From assembly GCA_950097015.1 (NCBI GenBank), contig CATNEN010000039.1:7022501-7086500 (forward strand): 64,000 bases of DNA, given 5' to 3'. Shown piece by piece: positions 56,405 to 64,000 of the stretch. Under the pieces are notes generated by a model. It searched no databases. It was not told the origin of the DNA and worked only from the letters and a program-made list of their open reading frames with translations. Within the stretch, counting starts at the first letter, position 1; every line of letters starts with the position of its first letter. A program made the position numbers and the translations under genes. This DNA comes from Macrostomum hystrix (Eukaryota; Platyhelminthes; Macrostomidae).

Positions 56405-56953
56405 CGATATAGAGGGGACAGAGGGGACAAAGGGGATAGTGGGGACAAAGGGGACAGTGGGGACAAAGGGGACAGTGGGGACAAAGGGGACAGAGGGGGA
56501 CAAAGGGGACAGAGGGGACAGTGGGGACAAAGGGGACAGTGGGGACAAAGGGGACAGTGGGGACAAAGGGGACAGAGGGGGACAAAGGGGACAGTGGGGA
56601 CAGAGGGGACAAAGGGGACAGAGGGGGACAAAGGGGACAGTGGGGACAAAGGGGACAGTGGGGACAGAGGGGACAAAGGGGACAGAGGGGGACAAAGGGG
56701 GACAAAGGGGACAGAGGGGACAGTGGGAACAAAGGGGACAGAGGGGACAAAGGGGACAGAGGGGACAAAGTGGACAGAGGGGACAAAGGGGACAGTGGGG
56801 ACAAAGGGGACAGAGGGGACAAAGTGGACAGAGGGGACAAAGGGGACAGTGGGGACAAAGGGGACAGAGGGGACAAAGGGGACAGAGGGGACAAAGGGGA
56901 CAGAGGGGACAAAGGGGACAGAGCTGGGACAAAGAGGACAGAGGGGACAGGGA
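56405..56953. repeat. 9 bp (18 bp) G-rich minisatellite
   Basis: About 60 units of gacaaaggg, gacagtggg and gacagaggg. One strand is almost free of pyrimidines except one C (and sometimes a T) per unit. All frames of both strands are open, which is an artefact. Confidence 0.97.
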
Positions 56954-57414
56954 GAATATAAAACTGTATAACAGGTGTGAACCGGCAAAGGCCAAGTCTT
57001 AGAAATTGCTGGGTAAAAAGTATTTCACTGAAACAGTAGCGAGTTAGTGCGGGCTGCAAGGCCGGTCAAGTTTGGGGTGACATTTGAAAGTGAAAAATGG
57101 CTTTCCTTAGCTGGATCCTGTGGGGCAGCTGATTGAGGGGGGTTGTATTATCACAGCAGTCCTGTTACAGCAGTAGGATTGGAAAATTGGCACTGCCCAG
57201 TTAATTGACATTCCGGAGCCAAACCAGCGCCTTGCAGCGCCGCAAAGTTGCCATTTTTGTTGGATTTCCGGTGGATAAAGCCTTCCGCGAACATCTTGCG
57301 AATTCTTCATTTATCCCCACTTTCTATGCCAACTTTTACCTGATAAATCAGGAAATTCCATCCGATTTTTCTTAAAAATCCAAGTCTCTTAAATGTTTTT
57401 TTTCATGTAAGGCT
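56954..57414. other. spacer, no gene recognised
   Basis: Noncoding sequence between arrays. A 67-codon minus frame is unsupported. Confidence 0.45.
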
Positions 57415-58848
57415 GTTTTCCCTTCATTCTCGAGTCAGTTTTCCATTCATTCTCGAGTTAGTTATCCCTTCATTCTCAAGTCAGTTTTCCATTCATTCTC
57501 GAGTTAGTTATCCCTTCATTCTCGAGTCAGTTTTCCCTTCATTCTCAAGTCAGTTTTCCATTCATTCTCGAGTTTGTTATCCCTTCATTCTCAAGTCAGT
57601 TTTCCCTTCATTCTCGAGTTTGTTATCCCTTCATTCTCAAGTCAGTTTTCCCTTCATTCTCGAGTTTGTTATCCCTTCATTCTCAAGTCAGTTTTCCCTT
57701 CATTCTCGAGTCAGTTTTCCATTCATTCTCGAGTTAGTTATCCCTTCATTCTCGAGTTAGTTATCCCTTCATTCTCGAGTTAGTTATCCCTTCATTCTCG
57801 AGTTAGTTATCCCTTCATTCTCGAGTCAGTTTTCCCTTCATTCTCGAGTTAGTTATCCCTTAATTCTCAAGTCAGTTTTCCCTTCATTCTCGCGTCAGTT
57901 ATCCCTTCATTCTCAAGTCAGTTTTCCATTCATTCTCGAGTCAGTTATCCCTTAATTCTCAAGTCAGTTTTCCCTTCATTCTCGAGTCAGTTATCCCTTC
58001 ATTCTCAAGTCAGTTTTCCATTCATTCTCGAGTCAGTTTTCCCTTCATTCTCGAGTCAGTTTTCCCTTCATTCTCGAGTTAGTTATCCCTTCCTTCTCAA
58101 GTCAGTTTTCCCTTCATTCTCGAGTCAGTTTTCCCTTCATTCTCGAGTTAGTTATCCCTTCCTTCTCAAGTCAGTTTTCCATTCATTCTCGAGTCAGTTT
58201 TCCCTTCATTCTCGAGTCAGTTTTCCCTTCATTCTCGAGTTAGTTATCCCTTCATTCTCGAGTTAGATATCCCTTCATTCTCGAGTCAGTTTTCCCTTCA
58301 TTCTCGAGTTAGTTATCCCTTAATTCTCAAGTCAGTTTTCCCTTCATTCTCGCGTCAGTTATCCCTTCATTCTCAAGTCAGTTTTCCATTCATTCTCGAG
58401 TCAGTTATCCCTTAATTCTCAAGTCAGTTTTCCCTTCATTCTCGAGTCAGTTATCCCTTCATTCTCAAGTCAGTTTTCCATTCATTCTCGAGTCAGTTTT
58501 CCCTTCATTCTCGAGTCAGTTTTACCTTCATTCTCGAGTTTGTTATCCCTTCCTTCTCAAGTCAGTTTTCCCTTCATTCTCGAGTCAGTTTTCCCTTCAT
58601 TCTCGAGTTAGTTATCCCTTCCTTCTCAAGTCAGTTTTCCATTCATTCTCGAGTCAGTTTTCCCTTCATTCTCGAGTCAGTTTTCCCTTCATTCTCGAGT
58701 TAGTTATCCCTTCCTTCTCAAGTCAGTTTTCCCTTCATTCTCGAGTCAGTTATCCCTTCATTCTCGAGTCAGTTTTCCCTTCATTCTCGAGTCAGTTTTC
58801 CCTTCATTCTAAAGTCAGTTTTCCCTTCATTCTCGAGTCAGTTTTCAG
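57415..58848. repeat. 23 bp minisatellite
   Basis: About 62 units of cattctcgagtcagttttcc plus ctt, with gagtt/gagtc and aag/gag variants. Longer blocks of several units (for example 57800-58080 and 58285-58560) repeat as a whole. Confidence 0.97.
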
Positions 58849-59260
58849 TTTTTCTTATATTTCTCTTCCTTCTATTTCATTTTGCTCAAATTCTTTAGCC
58901 AAACTTGAAGTGGTCGGCAATGAGTTTTTCTTGTTTCGGCGCCAAGACCACATTCTGCTGAGTTCCAACTGCAGCAGTCTTGACAAACATCTCAAGCAAT
59001 CCACTAGCGTGTATTGACCCCTGCATGTTTTCACAAAGAGAATTCCGAAAAACAGCGCAGCCGCTTCAAGAGCGTAGCGGGCACCCTCATTCGTTTGCTC
59101 AGAGTCTGAGCACAACGTACTGCTCAGATGAATTATTGATGATTTTTTTGGACCAGCACACTGCGAATTGCGTGACTAATTTGTCCTAAAACTTTCCTAT
59201 TTTTTCTTAAAGCCTTAATCTGAACAATCGCAATGTCTTTATTTACAGTTCATTATTGTC
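58849..59260. other. spacer, no gene recognised
   Basis: An 86-codon minus frame at 58855-59115 has no family resemblance or splice support. Confidence 0.4.
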
Positions 59261-59261
59261 G

Positions 59262-60670
59262 TCATGTTGTTCTCCAGTTGTGTCACTCTCCAGTTCTGTC
59301 ACTCTCCAGTTCTGTCACTCTCCAGTTCTGTCACTCTCCAGTTCTGTCACTCTCCAGTTCTGTCACTCTCCAGTTCTGTCACTCTCCAGTTCTGTCACTC
59401 TCCAGTTCTGTCACTCTCCAGTTCTGTCACTCTCCAGTTCTGTCACTCTCAAGTTCTGTCACTCTCCAGTTCTGTCACTCTCCAGTTCTGTCACTCTCCA
59501 GTTCTGTCACTCTCCAGTTCTGTCACTCTCCAGTTCTGTCACTCTCCAGTTGTATCACTTTCCAGTTGTGTCACTCTCCAGTTTTGTCACTCTCCAGTTG
59601 TGTCACTCTCCAGTTCTGTCACTCTCCAGTTCTGTCACTCTCCAGTTTTGTCACTCTCCAGTTCTGTCACTCTCCAGTTCTGTCACTCTCCAGTTCTGTC
59701 ACTCTCCAGTTGTATCACTTTCCAGTTGTGTCACTCTCCAGTTTTGTCACTTTCCAGTTGTGTCACTCTCCAGTTATGTCACTCTCCAGTTCTGTCACTC
59801 TCCAGTTCTGTCACTCTCCAGTTCTGTCACTCTCCAGTTTTGTCACTCTCCAGTTCTGTCACTCTCCAGTTCTGTCACTCTCCAGTTCTGTCACTCTCCA
59901 GTTCTGTCACTCTCCAGTTCTGTCACTCTCCAGTTGTATCACTTTCCAGTTGTGTCACTCTCCAGTTTTGTCACTCTCCAGTTGTGTCACTCTCCAGTTC
60001 TGTCACTCTCCAGTTCTGTCACTCTCCAGTTTTGTCACTCTCCAGTTCTGTCACTCTCCAGTTCTGTCACTCTCCAGTTCTGTCACTCTCCAGTTGTATC
60101 ACTTTCCAGTTGTGTCACTCTCCAGTTTTGTCACTTTCCAGTTGTGTCACTCTCCAGTTATGTCACTCTCCAGTTCTGTCACTCTCCAGTTCTGTCACTC
60201 TCCAGTTCTGTCACTCTCCAGTTTTGTCACTCTCCAGTTCTGTCACTCTCCAGTTCTGTCACTCTCCAGTTCTGTCACTCTCCAGTTTTGTCACTCTCCA
60301 GTTCTGTCACTCTCCAGTTGTGTCACTCTCCAGTTGTGTCACTCTCCAGTTGTATTACTTTCCAGTTCTGTCACTCTCCAGTTCTGTCACTCTCCAGTTC
60401 TGTCACTCTCCAGTTCTGTCACTCTCCAGTTCTGTCACTCTCCAGTTGTATCACTTTCCAGTTCTGTCACTCTCCAGTTGTGTCACTCTCCAGTTGTGTC
60501 ACTCTCCAGTTGTATTACTTTCCAGTTCTGTCACTCTCCAGTTCTGTCACTCTCCAGTTCTGTCACTCTCCAGTTCTGTCACTCTCCAGTTCTGTCACTC
60601 TCCAGTTTTGTCACTCTCCAGTTTTGTCACTCTCCAGTTGTGTCACTCTCCAGTTTTGTCACTCTCCGCA
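59262..60670. repeat. 16 bp minisatellite with 384 bp higher-order repeat
   Basis: About 88 units of cactctccagttctgt. Variant units (tgtatcactttcc, gttttgtc, gttatgtc) fall in the same order in 59551-59830 and 59935-60210, offset by exactly 384 bp or 24 units. Three open frames of nearly 500 codons result from the repeat. Confidence 0.97.
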
Positions 60671-61689
60671 TGTCACTCTAGGAATTCAGATATAACTCTT
60701 ACAAATACTTCCTTTCACTGCAATTTTTGCATAGCTTTTGTAGCCACCCTATAAGCCGCATCTGACCCCAGAGATTGCCGGATCAGAGGCTCATTGTGTC
60801 CTGCCCAGTTACCGTCATCATCTGTCACAGATGGGTGGAAATGAAAGCAGTATGAATCTCTCAGCTGACAGGCGGCCATTCTCTCTGTCTCCAGTGTTTA
60901 CAAGCTTTTCTGTTCAGAGGAAAAACTTGGGCGTCATTAATCAGGCAACGACTGGTTGTCATGGAAACAAAGTACATTAGCGAATAAAAGGTATCCGAAA
61001 ATATGCCCAAAACCAATTTTTTCGGTGAATTGTCAAAAAAAGCCGACATAATAAACGAAGATTATAGCTGAATTTTAGTTTTCATTGTTAATATAAATGA
61101 GTACAATACTCCCATTGCTATGTTCAATGTCAACGGAATCAATCGGGCAGGTGGGCAACAGGTTCTGTGTCGGACTTTCAGTTTTCCAGGCGTGTAAAAT
61201 AGGTTAGCAACAGCAGCACCAGTAGCAGCTGCGGCAGCGAATGTAGCAGCGGCGAATTCTAGCATTAGCGTAAAGGCTTACACTTTGCTATAGGCATCCT
61301 AGGCAGTCAGGCAGCTACAAAAGGCCCCCTTTCCATGCCTGGGGACAAGTTGTCCTGGCGGCTACTGCGGAGGTGTTGCCACCTGGGTCATAAACTATCG
61401 GCTCTGTCCCTCCCTGTCTCTGTTTGGTTAGTATTTTTCTGCTGGTTCGCTTGTCTTTTCAAGCGACATGCTTTGCCATGGAGCCGCTGTGCACTTACTA
61501 TTCCGAATACCGAGATGTTTAGGCCAGCGCTGCTGCCCCAGCAGCTAACATTGTTGTTTGCGCTGAACAAAACTGTAGGAAGCAGTGAAATATCTTCTTT
61601 AGGCGGGGATAGCACAGTTGGGTTGGGGGCTTTTAGTTGAAGTTTTACGACAAAACAGGTAAAAATATCCCCAAGGCTGCAAGGTTCAA
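60671..61689. other. spacer, no gene recognised
   Basis: A 67-codon minus frame at 61062-61265 is Ala-rich and hydrophobic but unsupported. The last part contains an open stretch on the minus strand that continues into the array and is probably artificial. Confidence 0.4.
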
Positions 61690-62820
61690 GATAGAAGACA
61701 GGGGTAGAAGATAGGGGGTAGGAGACAGGGGATAGGAGACAGGGGGTAGGACACAGGGGGTAGAAGACAGGGGTAGGATACAGGGGGTAGGATACAGGGG
61801 GTAGGATACAGGGGGTAGGAAACGGGGGGTAGGATACAGGGGGTAGGAAACGGGGGGTAGGATACAGGGGGTAGGAAACGGGGGGTAGGATACAGGGGGT
61901 AGGATACAGGGGGTGGGAAACGGGGGGTAGGATACAGGGGGTAGGATACAGGGGGTAGGATACAGGGGGTAGGATACAGGGGGTAGGATACAGGGGGTAG
62001 GATACAGGGGGTAGGAAACGGGGGTAGGATACAGGGGGTAGGATACAGGGGGTAGGATACAGGGGGTAGGATACAGGGGGTAGGATACAGGGGGTAGGAA
62101 ACGGGGGGTAGGAGACAGGGGGTAGGATACAGGGGGTAGGAAACGGGGGGTAGGAGACAGGGGGTAGGAAACGTGGGGTAGGATACAGGGGATAGAAGAC
62201 AGGGGTAGGATACAGGGGGTAGGATACAGGGGGTAGGATACAGGGGATAGGATACAGGGGGTAGGATACAGGGGGTAGGATACAGGGGGTAGGATACAGG
62301 GGGTAGGATACAGGGGTTAGGATACAGGGGGTAGGATACAGGGGGTAGGACACAGGGGGTAGAAGACAGGGGTAGGATACAGGGGGTAGGATACAGGGGG
62401 TAGGAAACGGGGGGTAGGATACAGGGGGTAGGAAACGGGGGGTAGGATACAGGGGGTAGGATACAGGGGGTAGGATACAGGGGGTAGGATACAGGGGGTA
62501 GGATACAGGGGGTAGGATACAGGGGGTAGGATACAGGGGATAGAAGACAGGGGTAGGATACAGGGGGTAGGATACAGGGGGTAGGATACAGGGGGTAGGA
62601 TACAGGGGGTAGGATACAGGGGGTAGGATACAGGGGGTAGGACACAGGGGGTAGAAGACAGCGGTAGGATACAGGGGGTAGGATACAGGGGGTAGGAAAC
62701 GCGGGGTTGGATACAGGGGGTAGGAAACGGGGGGTAGGATACAGGGGGTAGGAGACAGGGGGTAGGAGACAGGGGGTAGGAGACAGGGGGTAGGAGACTG
62801 GGGGTAGGAGACAGGGGTTA
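61690..62820. repeat. 14 bp G-tract minisatellite
   Basis: About 80 units of ggggtaggatacag with variants ggaaacggg, ggagacagg and gaagacagg. Each unit has a run of four to six G on the plus strand. Frames of up to 502 codons on the minus strand are artefacts. Confidence 0.97.
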
Positions 62821-62944
62821 AAGACGGAGAAGGATATAAGCGAAGTGGCTGCAGAAACCTCAGCGGAAATGACAGAGAAAGAGAAAGCAGAACCAATTAG
62901 AAAATTTACAATTGAATATTTTTCTTTCGTTTTTATTTCTCCAG

Positions 62945-63059
62945 TGAGTCGCAATAATAATAACATGAGTGCTTCACCGCTGCTGCTGCTGCTTTTGCTG
63001 CTGCACCTTCAGCTGATGACTGCGCCCTCGGAAGCCGCAGCCAGCTCAGCTGAGAATGC
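62945..63059 (+). CDS. first coding exon of a secreted protein, partial
   Basis: A very strong acceptor (ttcgtttttatttctccag) ends at 62944. The ATG is at 62965 and the frame runs 31 codons to a GTGAGT donor at 63060. The peptide is a textbook signal sequence: M-S-A-S-P followed by eight leucines, then H-L-Q-L and T-A-P-S-E-A-A-A. The mature protein begins with an Ala/Ser-rich stretch. I find no second exon in the remaining 940 bases, so the gene probably continues beyond the window. No function can be given. Confidence 0.6.
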
Positions 63060-63296
63060 GTGAGTTTGAACCTTGGCCTGCAGCCGTGTAGCAACAAGTT
63101 TTCTAGGAATAGCGGTGGAATTTTGCGCAACCACTAGAAGTTTTGCATGTCTCGGTGACCAGCTGAACTAAAGCAGACAGGCATGTCTTTTGGCCATAGA
63201 CTATCAGCAGTGTTTTTTGGCATTTAATGTGCATCGAAGTCCCGAATATTTTATGTACTCTCGTTGCTCCGTTATGGCGGAGATTATTATCGGGAG

Positions 63297-63490
63297 AAGT
63301 TTCCTCCAAGGACCACTAGAAGAAGATGCTTCTTGGAAATTTAATAAAGGCTTTTCACATTAAAAAGTTATCAACATTTAACAAAGTTCCTATTTGGCTA
63401 GTGCATTTTTTCGTGAAAATCAGCCCTTAATAAATTTTCCAAGAAACGAAGCGTCCCTTTCTTCTTCTTCTAGTGGTCCTTGGTTTCCTT
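63297..63490. repeat. inverted-repeat (hairpin) element
   Basis: Arms of about 55 bases, left one with aaggaccactagaagaaga and gcttcttggaaatttaataa, right one with ttaataaattttccaagaa and cttcttctagtggtccttgg. About 80 bases lie between them. MITE-like, non-coding. Confidence 0.75.
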
Positions 63491-63660
63491 GCCTAAAAAG
63501 ACCTGCCTACTTCATGGTAGCTCCCAAGCCGAACGCCCGATTTGCGTGAAGGTCCTATCAAACTTTCAAAGCCGTCCGATTCAGCATCGTCAAGATATTC
63601 AGCGATTCCTGTCGGAGACACTAGTGACAAGGATAAAAAACAGCTCTATGTGAACCTCTA
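63491..63660 (-). repeat. dispersed repeat, fourth copy
   Basis: Inverted relative to 38780. Shares ctacttcatggtagctcc, gcgtgaaggtcc and ctttcaaagccgtccgat with the family. Confidence 0.6.
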
Positions 63661-63670
63661 TGGCAGGGGC

Positions 63671-63960
63671 GAGTGGGTCAGCGGCTAGCGTCGCTGCCTC
63701 GCACTCCAAAGGACGCTAGTTCGATTCTCCCTTCAAGTCACGATTAATTTCGGGACTTGTTGGAGGGTTTGGACAGTAGCGACCGGCGGAGGTACACCAT
63801 ATTTCGTGCAATCAAAGCTTGAAATAATAGCTTCGCTCCTACCTTCTGTGTGCCTGTTCTGCGTTGTGTGAGTTGTGTGCGTTGGCGCTGGGGCTTGAGG
63901 CCTTGCGGGGGGTGGCTGGGGGCGGGTGTACACCGCCGCGCGCTTTCTGGACTTCCGTCA
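63671..63960 (+). repeat. tRNA-derived SINE of a second family
   Basis: The head shows gtgggtcagcggctagcgtc (A-box side) and gctagttcgattctccc (B-box side). The body (gggacttgttggagggtttg) differs from the SINE at 45078. It is followed by GT-rich sequence. Not a tRNA gene: the acceptor stem cannot be closed. Confidence 0.55.
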
Positions 63961-64000
63961 GCGCGATTGGATAAGTGCACACTTATCACCCCCCTGTGGA

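Noticed and set aside
56171-57059. Long frames on both strands, some collagen-like in look
   Set aside because: All come from the 9 bp repeat, which is open in every frame. Apparent G-rich triplets do not form true G-x-y collagen.
59233-60754. Three overlapping open frames of nearly 500 codons
   Set aside because: They are read-through of a 16 bp tandem repeat in all three frames, with perfectly periodic residues. No independent coding evidence.
61062-61265. Ala-rich hydrophobic minus frame as a membrane protein exon
   Set aside because: No convincing splice sites or resemblance, and the composition could arise from gct/gca repeats.
61388-62966. Proline-rich minus-strand frames of 502 and 426 codons
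   Set aside because: Artefacts of the 14 bp G-tract minisatellite, periodic every 14 residues.

Overview
This is a window of a eukaryotic nuclear genome, almost certainly from an invertebrate animal. Genes carry GT-AG introns and belong to animal families: a WD-repeat/FYVE protein, phospholipid scramblase, FAXDC2-type hydroxylase, M13 metallopeptidase, CAP/SCP protein and C-type lectins. The spaces between them hold tRNA-derived SINEs, LINE, BEL/Pao, Ty3/gypsy and mariner/Tc1 relics and very many minisatellites. A lophotrochozoan or flatworm is my best guess, but the sequence does not settle it. Several genes have a 3' splice acceptor directly before the start codon, which fits spliced-leader trans-splicing or 5'UTR introns.

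Layout. 1-6.3 kb: a mariner fragment, a SINE, the last exon of a FAXDC2-like hydroxylase and an intronless neprilysin-like gene that lacks one zinc ligand. 6.3-22 kb: three minus-strand paralogues of a membrane C-type lectin (signal peptide, CUB-like domain, lectin domain, TM, PPxY tail), two intronless methyltransferase paralogues between the first two, gypsy relics and a 2.1 kb minisatellite. 23.3-24.1 kb: an inverted, internally deleted copy of a CAP gene. 25.3-30.6 kb: a dead BEL/Pao element. 31.2-33.4 kb: a scramblase and a dead Tc1-type transposon between two copies of the sequence just 3' of the scramblase. 34.6-38.2 kb: the parental seven-exon CAP gene, with EGF-like modules and a hydrophobic C terminus. 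39-43.3 kb: a LINE fragment, a possible eight-cysteine secreted protein and a two-exon C2H2 zinc-finger gene. 44.6-49.7 kb: a five-exon WDFY1/2-type gene whose first intron holds a SINE and a MITE-like element. 50.7-62.8 kb: mostly unrelated minisatellites (units of 9, 14, 16, 21, 23, 24 and 33 bp) with a few unassigned coding-like exons. 62.9-64 kb: the first exon of a secreted protein, then repeats.

Most notable signals: apparent gene conversion among the lectin genes, with near-identical bodies and introns but diverged flanks in two copies and a conversion-like patch confined to exon 1 in the third; the rearranged CAP copy that keeps a 223-codon frame through former intron sequence; minisatellites whose units carry splice acceptors or resemble the termini of mobile elements in the window; and the dense tract of unrelated arrays. 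The genes do not form an obvious pathway. The lectins, CAP protein, cysteine-rich protein and neprilysin-like protein are all predicted to be secreted or at the cell surface.
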